DNA of 21,123 nucleotides, from positions 1 to 21,123 of the forward strand of contig CAAGRW010000023.1 in the NCBI GenBank assembly GCA_900772775.1. Reading direction: 5' to 3'. The notes under the pieces are model-generated. The model had not been told where the DNA came from. It did not search any database and worked only from the letters and a program-made list of their open reading frames with translations. The position numbers and the translations under genes are program-made. Origin of the DNA: Candidatus Rifleibacteriota bacterium (GTDB lineage: Bacteria; Vulcanimicrobiota; Xenobia; Xenobiales; Xenobiaceae). Positions 1-8,860 of this stretch are shown here, piece by piece; the stretch's first letter is position 1, and every line of letters begins with the position of its first letter.

Positions 1-585
1 GTTGGCATTATTGTTAAATTCATCGGCCAAAACATAATCTGTGTAGTACGGTTCATCACCGCTAAACTCAGTTCCAGACTCAATCGGTTGTTCGGAACCT
101 CTTTGTAATGTGGAATTGACCCCTGCAGCAGTATTGGTACTAACCATCAAGCTTACAGAATTAGGTGACGTGGCTACATTATTAGCGAAAGCACTCCAAA
201 GCACAGCACCGCCAACCACAGTTAAAGATGCAGCAGCTGTAAAAACTTTCCAGTAATGCAAATACTTATTTTTAGCTTTTAACCTGGCTTCTAAATCGAT
301 AATTTTACCTTTATCTGATTCTTGCCCTACCTTCTTCCAAAAGCGTAGCTTAAAATCAGGAGCAGGTTCCAATTCTTGCGGAAAAGCCTCGCCCAAATGG
401 TTCCATACTTCACTTAGAGAATGTTGATATTGTTGGCATCTAGAGCACTCTTTTAAATGTTTTTTTAGTTTGGAAGCATCAGGTTTGCTAAGAAGCCCGT
501 CTTCATATTCCAATAATTTATCTATACACTCTTGACATTCTGTACTATCCGAAAAAGCAGCTTCTGAGCTTTCGTTACTTTTCAT
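1..585 (-). CDS. Anti-sigma factor with zinc-finger motif and one membrane segment (partial, C-terminus off the left edge)
   Basis: An open frame of 195 codons starts at the ATG at 583-585 and runs off the window edge without a stop. An AGGAG site lies 10 nt upstream (596-600). The cytoplasmic part has C17-x2-C20 and then H43-x3-C47-x2-C50. The HxxxCxxC pattern is the signature of zinc-binding anti-sigma domains, which hold an ECF sigma factor inactive at the membrane. A hydrophobic segment follows at about residues 111-134, after a Lys/Arg-rich stretch. The remaining visible part (135-195) is Ser/Thr/Asn-rich and would lie outside the cytoplasmic membrane. The gene starts 17 nt after the ECF sigma gene on the same strand, the usual order for a sigma/anti-sigma pair. 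The outer sensor region is incomplete, so the signal cannot be guessed. Family call is strong; pairing with the neighbour is inferred from position. Confidence 0.85.
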   Translation of the reverse strand, partial: MKSNESSEAAFSDSTECQECIDKLLEYEDGLLSKPDASKLKKHLKECSRCQQYQHSLSEVWNHLGEAFPQELEPAPDFKLRFWKKVGQESDKGKIIDLEARLKAKNKYLHYWKVFTAAASLTVVGGAVLWSAFANNVATSPNSVSLMVSTNTAAGVNSTLQRGSEQPIESGTEFSGDEPYYTDYVLADEFNNNAN

Positions 586-602
586 AAAGAGAGCACTCCT
601 TT

Positions 603-1220
603 CTAACCAAATATCTTGCCTAAATACTTTTGTAAAGTCTGACGCGCCCGATGGATCCTAGATCTGACCGCAGCGACTGTAATGCCCAACGTTTCTGCGA
701 TTTCTTCATAAGTGAGATCGTAAAAACGGTTCATTATCAGCGGAGCTCTCATTTCTTCGTCAATCTTCAAGAGTGCCCGACGCAATTCACGGCTGACTTC
801 CCCATATTCTACAGACTCTAGCGGAGAATCTCCAGGATCGGCAAAATCGCGTTGCATGGGGCGATCCCCGCCGTTATCCACAGGTTCATCTAGACTTATC
901 TGAAGAGGAACATCTTTAGCTCGCTTCTTTCTTTCCTTAAAGCACTGATTCATAGTCACTTTATATATATAGGTGAAGAGACGAGCTCTGAGTTCAAATC
1001 TGGGCAAAGCCTTATATAATTGAAGGAAAACCTCCTGAGCAGTGTCTTCAGCTTCCTTAGCTGAACCGCCCTTGAATTTATAAATTAAATTCAGTACAGG
1101 ACGATAATAAATAGTCATCAATTCATCAAACGCAGAGTCGTCGCCAGCCTGAAAACGAGCTAACAAAGCAGCATCGGCAGCTTCTTCCTCGGGTTTGTCT
1201 GGTGGTTTAAATCCAGTCAC
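603..1220 (-). CDS. ECF-type RNA polymerase sigma factor (sigma-70 family, RpoE-like)
   Basis: The 205-aa protein has both domains of an ECF sigma factor. Region 2 spans about 22-100 and includes the AEDTAQEVFLQLYKALPRF core at 57-75. Region 4 spans about 140-198, with a helix-turn-helix at 171-197 (YEEIAETLGIT followed by VRSRIHRARQTL). Regions 1.1 and 3 are absent, as expected for ECF factors. An acidic, Pro/Asp-rich linker at about 105-140 joins the domains and is somewhat long. The start is GTG at 1218-1220; an in-frame TGA lies just upstream and no ATG occurs before residue 35. No good Shine-Dalgarno site is visible, so the start is the weakest part. The stop lies 17 nt before the anti-sigma start, so the two are probably co-transcribed. 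The regulon cannot be inferred. Confidence 0.9.
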   Translation of the reverse strand: MTGFKPPDKPEEEAADAALLARFQAGDDSAFDELMTIYYRPVLNLIYKFKGGSAKEAEDTAQEVFLQLYKALPRFELRARLFTYIYKVTMNQCFKERKKRAKDVPLQISLDEPVDNGGDRPMQRDFADPGDSPLESVEYGEVSRELRRALLKIDEEMRAPLIMNRFYDLTYEEIAETLGITVAAVRSRIHRARQTLQKYLGKIFG

Positions 1221-1297
1221 GTCCAGTTTGTTTCACTCAAATTTCAAAGATTTTACGTTTATCTAAAAAAGAGACGGTACAAGCCGAAGCTATATAA

Positions 1298-1344
1298 AAA
1301 TAGGCGCTTTGCCTAGAAAACATCTAAAACAAAACGCCTATCTT
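1298..1344 (-). terminator. Probable nifJ transcription terminator
   Basis: On the minus strand, downstream of nifJ, ATAGGCG (1335-1341) pairs with CGCCTAT (1300-1306). A smaller alternative hairpin, TAGGC/GCCTA (1301-1305 with 1311-1315), has a 5-nt loop. Both end in a TTTTTATAT tract on the minus strand. The site is about 80 nt past the nifJ stop and lies before the sigma gene, so it probably separates the two units. Confidence 0.5.
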
Positions 1345-1422
1345 GCATAGAAGCGACAGATAATCGACTTCCGCTCCAACTTGTGCAAAGCTGAAACGAA
1401 AGTCGTAAATGTCAGCTATTCA

Positions 1423-4400
1423 TTACTTAGCTTCGGGAGCGGAAGCCAAGTGCAAGTAGCGCTCGTAGCGCTCTTTAGCGATAGCTTCGGACTCTTCGGC
1501 GAACTTGGCGGCAGCTTCGGGGTTGATCTTCTGAAGCTGACGGAAGCGGTTCTCACTGGCCAAGTAGTCGGCAACGGGGGTCTTCGGGCCTTTGTAGTCG
1601 ACTTGTAAGCAAGGCTTACCTTGAGCCTTTAAGCGAGGATCGAAGCGATAGAGAGGCCACTGGCCGCACTCTACAGCGTTCTTCTGATGCTTCAAACCGT
1701 CGGCCATATTGATACCGTGGTTGATGCAGTGAGAGTAAGCAATGATCAAAGAAGGACCATCGTAAGATTCAGCTTCTTCGATAGCTTTCAAAGCCTGAGC
1801 GTCATTGGCGCCGACAGAAATTTGAGCCACGTAGATGTTGCCATAAGACATAGCAATCATGCCCAGATCTTTCTTGGGCAAGCTCTTACCAGCAGCAGCG
1901 AAGCGAGCTACAGCACCAAGAGGAGTGGCCTTGGAAGCCTGACCACCGGTGTTGGAGTAAACTTCGGTGTCGAGTACGAGGACGTTGACGTTCTTGCCCT
2001 GGGCCAAAACGTGATCCAACCCGCCGTAACCGATGTCATAAGCCCAACCGTCACCACCGATGATCCATACTGAACGAGGAATCAAGGCGTCCATAACGGA
2101 CTCGAGCTCTCTGGCGCAAGCGCAATCGCAGCCTTTTACTTTTTCAGCCAGCTTATCGAGTAAAGCGCGTTTCTTAGCGATATTCTCGGGAGTAGCAGGC
2201 TCAACAGCCATCAATCCTTCGTAAACTTCGGGATCGATCTTGTCCTTGGCTTCGGTGAGGAGCTGACGGGCATATTCGGCCTTCTGGTCTACGGCTACAC
2301 GCATACCTAAACCGAACTCGGCGTTATCTTCGAAGAGGGAGTTGGACCAAGCGGGGCCGCGTCCGTCTTTGTTGGTGCACCAAGGAGTGGTGGGCAAGTT
2401 GCCGCCATAGATGGAAGAGCAACCAGTAGCGTTGGCGATCATAGCTCTGTCGCCGAAGAGCTGGCTGACCATCTTCACGTAAGGAGTCTCACCGCAGCCT
2501 GCGCAGGCGCCGGAGAACTCGAACATAGGAGGAAGCAACTGTACGTTCTTAACCATGGTGCGCTTTAAGTCGCCGCCTAAGTCAGGCAAATCGAGGAAGA
2601 ACTTCCAGTTTTTGCGACCCTCTTCGCGGAGAGGACGCTGAGGAACCATGGTGAGAGCTTTTTCTTTGGCAGGGCAAACGCCTACGCACAAAGTGCAGCC
2701 GGTGCAGTCTTCAACGGAAATCTGCATGCTGAACTTGTAATCTTTGTAACCGACAAAGCCTTTAGCTTCGGCGAGCTTGAAGCTCTCGGGAGCTTTGGCA
2801 GCGTCTTCGTTGGTGATGAGGCGAGAGCGAATGACGCCATGAGGGCAAACCATAACGCACTTACCGCACTGAATGCACTTAGCGGGATCCCAGCTGGGAA
2901 CTTCGGAAGCGATATTGCGTTTTTCCCAACGAGTAGTGCCGCTGGGCCAAGTGCCATCATCAGGAATAGCGCTGACGGGAAGTTCATCGCCACGCTGAGC
3001 CATCATTACAGCGGTAACTTTCTTGACGAACTCGGGAGCTTCGTCGGACACCAAGGGCTTGCGATGGTGACCAGTAACTTTGCGTCCTTCGGTTTCTACC
3101 TGGTGCAAAGCGGCTAAGCTATTGTCTACGGCAGCCCAGTTCTTAGCTACAACTTCTTGGCCCTTCTTGCTGTAGGCCTTCTTAATGCTGGCTTTAATGT
3201 GCTCGATAGCTTCTTCGCGAGGCAACACGCCACTAATAGCAAAGAAGGCGGTTTGCATGACGGTATTGATACGGTTGCCCATACCGGCATTGTGAGCCAC
3301 GGTCAAAGCGTCGATAACATAGAATCTAAGGTGTTTGGCTAAGATAGTCTCCTGAACTTCGGCAGGAAGCTGATCCCAAACTTCGTCCTTGGAGAAAGGA
3401 CTATTGAGAAGGAATACGCCACCTTCTTCAGCTTGCTTCAAAACATCGTAGCTCTCCAAGAACTCGAAGAGGTGTACGCCAATAAAGCTGGCACGCTGAA
3501 TGAGGAAGGGAGCGTCAATGGGCTTAGGACCGAAGCGCAAGTGAGAAACGGTCAAACCGCCAGACTTCTTGGAGTCGTAGACGAAGTAGCCCTGAGCGTA
3601 GTTGTCGGTGTCGTGACCGATAATCTTAATGGAGTTTTTGTTGGCGCCTACGGTACCGTCGGAACCTAAGCCATAGAACATAGCTCTTACGGTGCCTTCG
3701 GGCTCGCTGATCCAGTTGGCATCGTAGTCGATGCTCAAGTTGGTTACGTCGTCGTGAATACCGACGGTGAAGCTGCGCTTAGGCTCAGCTTTAGCCAACT
3801 CGTTATATACGCCGCAAACCATAGCGGGAGTGAAGTCTTTGGAAGAAAGACCATAACGACCGCCAATAACGCGAGGCAATACAGCAAACTTGCCCTTGCC
3901 GCCTTCCATGTTTTCCATAACGGCGGTAACGACATCTTGATAAAGAGGCTCGCCAGCGCTGCCGGGCTCTTTGGTGCGATCCAAAACGCCAATGGTCTTT
4001 ACGGTAGCGGGAACGGCTTCAATGAAGGACTTAGCATCGAAAGGACGATACAAGCGGGCGGTTACGACGCCGACTTTCTTACCTTCGGCCAACAATTTGT
4101 CCAAGGTGCCGCGAACAACGGAAACGCCGGAGCCCATAAGGACGACGACTTCTTCGGCTTCGGGATGACCATGATACTCAAAGAGATTGTAATGACGACC
4201 GGTGAGTTCGCCAAAACGTTTCATCAATTTGGCAACGATGCCGGGGGTCTTTAAGTAGTAGGGGTTGGCAGCTTCGCGGCCCTGGAAGTAGATGTCTGCA
4301 TTCTGGGCAGTACCGCGAATGAAAGGCTTGTTAGGATTGAGAGCGCGAGCACGGTGAGCATGAACCAAAGAATCGGGAATGAGCTCACGGAGTACATCGT

Positions 4401-4971
4401 CGGAAATGCGCTCGATGGTATTTACTTCGTGGGAAGTACGGAAACCGTCAAAGGCGTGAATGAAAGGCACACGGCTCTCTAAAGTAGCAGCGTGAGCGAT
4501 AGCGGCCATGTCAGTAGCTTCTTGCACCGAGTTGGAGAAGAGCATAGCAAAGCCGGTAGCGCGGCAAGCCATTACGTCAGCGTGGTCGCCGAAGATGGAC
4601 AAGCCCTGAGCAGCCAGAGAACGAGCAGCGATGTGGAAAACAGCGCTGGTAAGCTCGCCGGCGATTTTGTACATATTGGGGATCATGAGCAGCAAGCCTT
4701 GGCTGGCTGTAAAGGTGGTGGTCAAAGCACCGCTTTGCAAAGCACCATGTACAGCACCGGCAGCGCCGCCTTCAGATTCCATTTCCTGGATGTGAGGAAT
4801 AGCTCCCCATAAATTCTTACGACCCTCAGCGCTCCACTGATCGGCGAATTCGCCCATAGGAGAAGAGGGAGTAATAGGATAGATTGCGCAAACTTCACTA
4901 AGTCTAAAAGCTACATCGGCGGTAGCTTCATTGGCGTCCATAATCGCCTTAGCGACATTCACATTACCCAT
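1423..4971 (-). CDS. nifJ: Pyruvate:ferredoxin (flavodoxin) oxidoreductase, single-chain
   Basis: The 1182-aa protein is a full-length homodimer-type PFOR. It converts pyruvate and CoA to acetyl-CoA and CO2 and passes electrons to ferredoxin or flavodoxin in the cytoplasm. The N-terminal pyruvate-binding domain contains YPITPSSPMGE (31-41). The gamma and EKR-type regions lie in the middle. Two 4Fe-4S clusters are bound by C699, C702, C705, C709 and C756, C759, C762, C766. The proximal cluster has C823, C826, C851 and the distant C1082. The thiamine-diphosphate motif begins at GDG (973-975) and continues to VYSNTGG (1004-1010). All expected cysteines are present. The ATG at 4969-4971 has AAAGGAG 12 nt upstream. 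Lysine is coded mainly by AAG here (for example, all six Lys codons checked near residues 597-610), whereas neighbours use AAA, as expected for a highly expressed gene. It stands alone, without a ferredoxin or phosphotransacetylase gene beside it. Confidence 0.97.
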   Translation of the reverse strand: MGNVNVAKAIMDANEATADVAFRLSEVCAIYPITPSSPMGEFADQWSAEGRKNLWGAIPHIQEMESEGGAAGAVHGALQSGALTTTFTASQGLLLMIPNMYKIAGELTSAVFHIAARSLAAQGLSIFGDHADVMACRATGFAMLFSNSVQEATDMAAIAHAATLESRVPFIHAFDGFRTSHEVNTIERISDDVLRELIPDSLVHAHRARALNPNKPFIRGTAQNADIYFQGREAANPYYLKTPGIVAKLMKRFGELTGRHYNLFEYHGHPEAEEVVVLMGSGVSVVRGTLDKLLAEGKKVGVVTARLYRPFDAKSFIEAVPATVKTIGVLDRTKEPGSAGEPLYQDVVTAVMENMEGGKGKFAVLPRVIGGRYGLSSKDFTPAMVCGVYNELAKAEPKRSFTVGIHDDVTNLSIDYDANWISEPEGTVRAMFYGLGSDGTVGANKNSIKIIGHDTDNYAQGYFVYDSKKSGGLTVSHLRFGPKPIDAPFLIQRASFIGVHLFEFLESYDVLKQAEEGGVFLLNSPFSKDEVWDQLPAEVQETILAKHLRFYVIDALTVAHNAGMGNRINTVMQTAFFAISGVLPREEAIEHIKASIKKAYSKKGQEVVAKNWAAVDNSLAALHQVETEGRKVTGHHRKPLVSDEAPEFVKKVTAVMMAQRGDELPVSAIPDDGTWPSGTTRWEKRNIASEVPSWDPAKCIQCGKCVMVCPHGVIRSRLITNEDAAKAPESFKLAEAKGFVGYKDYKFSMQISVEDCTGCTLCVGVCPAKEKALTMVPQRPLREEGRKNWKFFLDLPDLGGDLKRTMVKNVQLLPPMFEFSGACAGCGETPYVKMVSQLFGDRAMIANATGCSSIYGGNLPTTPWCTNKDGRGPAWSNSLFEDNAEFGLGMRVAVDQKAEYARQLLTEAKDKIDPEVYEGLMAVEPATPENIAKKRALLDKLAEKVKGCDCACARELESVMDALIPRSVWIIGGDGWAYDIGYGGLDHVLAQGKNVNVLVLDTEVYSNTGGQASKATPLGAVARFAAAGKSLPKKDLGMIAMSYGNIYVAQISVGANDAQALKAIEEAESYDGPSLIIAYSHCINHGINMADGLKHQKNAVECGQWPLYRFDPRLKAQGKPCLQVDYKGPKTPVADYLASENRFRQLQKINPEAAAKFAEESEAIAKERYERYLHLASAPEAK

Positions 4972-5301
4972 TGCGTAATGAGGCTCCTTTCGAGAACGGA
5001 AAACATTGAGAACCGCTATTAACTAACTGGTTGAAGACCCCCCGCAAGTCAGGCAACAAAGACTTGACAGAGCACAACAAGCCAGCCGCAGTCCCAAACC
5101 GTGTGGTGCGTTCACGTTTTCTGAGTTAGTTTCCTTTATGAGTAGAAAATTAACTTGAAAGCCATTATTTATCAGCTTTACCAAAAGAATAAAATAAAAG
5201 AAGATTTTTGAATCGACTTATAGCAATTTGTCAACGTTTGCAGAATTTAACACATGTAGTATGCCGACGGTCGGCGAAGAAAGAGGCACTAGAAAAAGCA
5301 T
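4972..5301. other. Divergent intergenic region between nifJ and the secreted repeat protein, with possible structured nifJ leader
   Basis: This 330-nt stretch holds no convincing gene. AACTAACT (5021-5028) and AGTTAGTT (5124-5131) form a perfect 8-bp inverted repeat about 95 nt apart. Inside it, CAAGTC (5045-5050) and GACTTG (5061-5066) form a hairpin with a 10-nt loop, next to a run of six C (5038-5043). On the minus strand this would be a structured 5' leader of nifJ. I compared it by eye with SRP, T-box, cobalamin, glycine and GEMM motifs and found no match. The 5140-5300 half is A/T-rich and must hold the promoter of the plus-strand gene, but I see no good -35/-10 pair. A TTGACA reads on the minus strand at 5228-5233 without a matching -10. 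Confidence 0.4.
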
Positions 5302-6774
5302 ATGCACAGAAAATACTCGACGATAAAAAACAGCATATTTATGGCGGTAGCTGTCATAGGAACTTCCGTTTGTTTAAGCTGGCCGCTGACAGCTCCAGCT
5401 TGGGCCGTTTCGGGACCGGGAAATTCCCTTTCCCAAGTTAAAGCAGCGGCTGCCGGTGCTGTTCCTCAGACGGAAAGTTTTCGCAAATATCCCTCTTCTA
5501 CAGAAGCTGACCACGCCATACAAGAGCAAACAGATTCTCCCGCCTCTGTATGCAACACAGCCGCTTATATGGAAGAAAAGAGCCTTATCAGCAAAACTTT
5601 CCTTTTTCCAGGACAAAGCACTTACAACAATAACGATCCACAAGGCAGTATCTTGGCTTTCCGACGTTATATCTTCACTAACCGCCTGGATCAAGAAAAA
5701 CAAGACGTGCGTTGCTATCGCCATTACGAGTTTTTCCGCCATACCAAAACAGATTCAGTATCTTACCCTTACGAAGTTCCTATAATTAGTGGCGAAGGTT
5801 TTACTCGTTTTGAGAAAGAGACCGGTTGCGTATTTACTGACGATCACTTTATTGACGGCGACAATATCGTTTGTTGCGAAGTGCCTCCTAGCGATCAAGC
5901 GGGAAAAATTTTCGAGTTCAAAGGTGTTTTTTACCGGACAGCTCACAATCTTTACACTGTGACAACTCCAGCGGGCATCTTCAAGAATTGCCAAATGGTG
6001 TGCGTATATGGAAAGAGCAAAGAACTTGCCCAAGGTTCGAGCGTCAGTTTCTATGCTCCCAAGCTCGGCGAAGTTTTAGCTTTTAGCTACAATCCCGAGA
6101 CAAAAGATTTTTACCCGCGCAACATTTTAGCCGCTTATGAAATTACTAACCATCCTTCCTTAGACGCTACTCCTCTGGAACCTCAAATAGGAGTTTATTT
6201 GCCATCTCCCAACTTGACTTCCAAGTCATTTTCCGTTCCTGTACCTGAAGAATTAAAAAAAGAAAATATTACTAATTGCTTTAGATTTTATAATTACGAG
6301 CACCAACAGCCTTTTGATTACATAAAGGTTGATTGGCTGCGCTACGATGCAGCTTCCGATCTCAAGAATCCTACAGAATTGCTTTCTCCGAACAAAGACG
6401 GACTTCAAGGCGTAGATTTTATCGATGCCGAAAGCCAAGCTTGTATGCGCCTTTATAAAACAACAAAAGGCAACAGTTTAGTATTACTTATTCCTCCTCT
6501 GGCTTACCCAGACAAGCCCTATTTATTTGATAATAGATGGTATAAAGTTGAGTCGGATCTTTATAATGTCAATACTGCAGTAGGAGACTATCAAAATTGT
6601 TTGCGCGTAACTTACTACGGTACAGAAAAAGACAAACTTAAAGAAGGCTCTTTCCGTACTTACTATGCTCCAAATTTTGGTGAAATAGGACGTGAACTCT
6701 ACAATCCACAGAGCCAGAGCTTTGAATTAGATTCCCAGTTATATCAATATAAAGTGGGCGCTACCCAAAAGTAG
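5302..6774 (+). CDS. Secreted protein of unknown function with two tandem copies of one domain
   Basis: The 490-aa protein begins with an export signal: basic n-region HRKYSTIKNS, hydrophobic core at about 12-29 and a likely cleavage after AWA (33-35). ATG 5302 is preferred because it keeps the basic n-region; the next ATG (5341) would lose it. The ribosome binding site is weak (AGAGG, 15 nt away). The mature protein contains the same pattern twice. Copy one (about 118-279) holds YTVTTPAGIFKNC (218-230) and SFYAPKLGEV (249-258). Copy two (about 325-484) holds YNVNTAVGDYQNC (421-433) and TYYAPNFGEI (453-462). The YAPxxGE element recalls beta-rich periplasmic domains in which a similar YAPGVG motif recurs, but I cannot assign a family. 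No catalytic motif is seen. It stands alone, divergent from nifJ. Export and duplication are well supported; function is unknown. Confidence 0.8.
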   Translation: MHRKYSTIKNSIFMAVAVIGTSVCLSWPLTAPAWAVSGPGNSLSQVKAAAAGAVPQTESFRKYPSSTEADHAIQEQTDSPASVCNTAAYMEEKSLISKTFLFPGQSTYNNNDPQGSILAFRRYIFTNRLDQEKQDVRCYRHYEFFRHTKTDSVSYPYEVPIISGEGFTRFEKETGCVFTDDHFIDGDNIVCCEVPPSDQAGKIFEFKGVFYRTAHNLYTVTTPAGIFKNCQMVCVYGKSKELAQGSSVSFYAPKLGEVLAFSYNPETKDFYPRNILAAYEITNHPSLDATPLEPQIGVYLPSPNLTSKSFSVPVPEELKKENITNCFRFYNYEHQQPFDYIKVDWLRYDAASDLKNPTELLSPNKDGLQGVDFIDAESQACMRLYKTTKGNSLVLLIPPLAYPDKPYLFDNRWYKVESDLYNVNTAVGDYQNCLRVTYYGTEKDKLKEGSFRTYYAPNFGEIGRELYNPQSQSFELDSQLYQYKVGATQK

Positions 6775-6795
6775 TTTTTCAATACACAAAAATAG

Positions 6796-6833
6796 ATAAG
6801 GCAGACCCACTTTTGATAGAGAGTCTGCCTTAT
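6796..6833. terminator. Bidirectional hairpin terminator between convergent genes
   Basis: A perfect 11-bp inverted repeat, ATAAGGCAGAC (6796-6806) and GTCTGCCTTAT (6823-6833), encloses a 16-nt loop. It starts 22 nt after the stop of the secreted protein gene and lies 39 nt beyond the stop of the opposing peptidase gene. The T-tract is better on the minus strand (CTATTTTTG) than on the plus strand (TGTCTTAT). Confidence 0.75.
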
Positions 6834-6871
6834 TGTCTTATATGGCTTCTATTGAACTAAACGAATAAAAG

Positions 6872-8845
6872 TTATTTTTTCAATTTATTTTGTTTTACTA
6901 AAATAGCTTCCATTTCGTCTAAAAGCTGATCCATAAGATCGGTAGCAGCTTTAATGGCGTCAGGCTTAGTTAAATCTACACCGGCGATTTTTAAAATATC
7001 GACTGGAGGAGTCGAAACGCTGCTGGAAAGCATCTTCAAATAAGCGTCACGAGCCGGAGCGCCTTCGTTATGCACTTTTTCAGCAATAGCTATACCGCTT
7101 GACATACCGGCAGCATAGGAGAAGACATAGAACTTATAATATAAGTGAGGTATGTAGGCCCATTCAATGCCGTCATTGGCATCGATAGTAAACTCGGGGC
7201 CATAATAATCACGTACTAAATCAGCGTAAGTTTTATTAAGGAAATCAGCCGTAAGCGTCTGTCCCTTTTCACTAGCTTCATGGATACGCAACTCAAAATC
7301 GGCAAACAAAGCCTGACGATAAATGGTAGAACGAATGCCATCAAGCATTTCATTTATAAGATAGAGCTTTTCGGCATCGTCTTTGGCATTGGCGATTAAA
7401 TAATCGGACAAGAACTTTTCGTTGCAAGTAGAGGCTACTTCAGCCACAAAAGGTACGTATCCAGAAGTGCTGTAAGTTTGGTTAGCATAGTTTAAGGTGC
7501 TATGCATAGCGTGTCCGAATTCATGAGCTACAGTCGACATGTCGTCGAAAGAATTCATGTAATTTAATTTAACAAAAGGATGGCAGCCATAAATGCTAGC
7601 GCAACTGGCCCCACTATCTTTGTCAACGTGAGGATAGACATCGACCCAACCATTTTTCAAATCTAAGCCGTAAGTTAAAGATTTTACGTACTTGTCACCC
7701 AAAGGAGCCAAAGCTTTAGGCACAATCTTGCAAGCTTCTTCGTAAGAGATGTCACGACTGACGGCCGGAACCAAAGGAGTATAGAGATCGTAAAGATGGA
7801 TGTCGTTGAGCCCCATCAATTGCTTACGCAAGCTAATATAACGATGCAAAGGCGCGGTATTAGATTTTACAGTATTGACCACGTTGCGATAAACTTGTTC
7901 AGGGATATTGTCTTTATCTAAATAAGCTTGCAAAGCGGAATCATAACCACGCGACTGAGCCAAAAATGAAGAGAAATGCACTTGACCAGCCATAATAGAG
8001 GCGAAGGTATTGCGATAATCGTTCAAAGCGCCAAAGAATTTTTCTACAGTATCTTTGCGCACTCGACGATCTTTACTGGCTCTGTATTTGGCATAGTTAG
8101 AGAAAGTCAGTTGTACATCTTTGCCATTTTCATCTTTAATGACAGGCAACTTAATATCAGAATAAAGAGACTGGAAAGTCTTTTCGAAATCGGAAGGCAG
8201 TTCGTTTAAGTCGATTTCAGCCAACTGGTTGTCGCCAGCCAAAGAGAGGATGCGCTCTTCTTCAGGAGATAAGATATGCGCTTTACGGCGGCGAGCTCCC
8301 TCAATCCAAGGCAAATACTCTTTCATTACAGGATGAGCGGCCACAGCTTTATCAATAACAGAAGAATCGATTTTTAACAATTCGTCACGGATGAAGGCGG
8401 TATTGGCCATAAAGCTGCGCATAGCGGCCTGAGCTCTGGCGTCCATATCTTGAAGCCTGGCGTCGCGCAAATCTGTAGTGAGACGCAAATTACTATACAA
8501 AGTTACACTGTTGGCCAAACGACGTGTGTTGAAGTAAGCTTGCATGCAATTGAACAGAGCTTCACTGTCACTCAATTTGCCTTTGTAAGCCACAATAGAA
8601 TCAATGCCTGTTTTGGTTTGAGCCAAAGCGTTTTCAAAATCGGCTTCATTTTTAAAAAGGGCAGATAAATTCCATTTGTAACGATCAGGAATATTGCTCC
8701 TGGACATATTGGAATCAGGAACGAAAGTATTCACGCTTACCACCCCGGCTTTGGGAGATTTTTTAGGAGAGTTGGGAGCGGCGAACGAGGGAGCGCCTAG
8801 AGCCAAAACAAGGGCAATGGCGGCATAAGCTGCATATTTATTCAC
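6872..8845 (-). CDS. Exported M3-family zinc oligopeptidase (oligoendopeptidase F type)
   Basis: The 657-aa protein matches oligoendopeptidase F (M3B): an N-terminal helical region, then the zinc site HEFGHAMH (HExxH at 441-445) and the downstream VAEVAST element, whose E469 is the expected third ligand. Family members cut short peptides. About 55 residues precede the usual PepF start (NIPDRYKWNLSALF, 51-64). They begin with a signal peptide: short basic n-region, hydrophobic core AYAAIALVLALGAP and cleavage near SFA-A (20-23), then a Lys/Pro/Ser-rich spacer. Most PepF enzymes are cytosolic, so this one is probably periplasmic or secreted. The start is GTG at 8843-8845, fixed by a perfect AAGGAGG (8854-8860) 8 nt upstream. 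The gene is alone and divergent from the PSP1 gene. Family call is very sure; export is strongly supported by sequence. Confidence 0.94.
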   Translation of the reverse strand: MNKYAAYAAIALVLALGAPSFAAPNSPKKSPKAGVVSVNTFVPDSNMSRSNIPDRYKWNLSALFKNEADFENALAQTKTGIDSIVAYKGKLSDSEALFNCMQAYFNTRRLANSVTLYSNLRLTTDLRDARLQDMDARAQAAMRSFMANTAFIRDELLKIDSSVIDKAVAAHPVMKEYLPWIEGARRRKAHILSPEEERILSLAGDNQLAEIDLNELPSDFEKTFQSLYSDIKLPVIKDENGKDVQLTFSNYAKYRASKDRRVRKDTVEKFFGALNDYRNTFASIMAGQVHFSSFLAQSRGYDSALQAYLDKDNIPEQVYRNVVNTVKSNTAPLHRYISLRKQLMGLNDIHLYDLYTPLVPAVSRDISYEEACKIVPKALAPLGDKYVKSLTYGLDLKNGWVDVYPHVDKDSGASCASIYGCHPFVKLNYMNSFDDMSTVAHEFGHAMHSTLNYANQTYSTSGYVPFVAEVASTCNEKFLSDYLIANAKDDAEKLYLINEMLDGIRSTIYRQALFADFELRIHEASEKGQTLTADFLNKTYADLVRDYYGPEFTIDANDGIEWAYIPHLYYKFYVFSYAAGMSSGIAIAEKVHNEGAPARDAYLKMLSSSVSTPPVDILKIAGVDLTKPDAIKAATDLMDQLLDEMEAILVKQNKLKK

Positions 8846-8853
8846 AGGACAAG

Positions 8854-8860
8854 CCTCCTT
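8854..8860 (-). promoter_or_regulatory. Shine-Dalgarno site fixing the GTG start of the M3 peptidase
   Basis: AAGGAGG on the minus strand lies 8 nt before GTG 8843-8845. It supports the full signal peptide as part of the protein. Confidence 0.8.

Noticed and set aside
1381..4812. Many open frames on the plus strand inside nifJ
   Set aside because: They lie antisense to a very clear PFOR with all its motifs, have no family signal and follow from its biased codon use.
4972..5006. Short frame before nifJ from ATG 5006
   Set aside because: No ribosome site and no conservation evidence.
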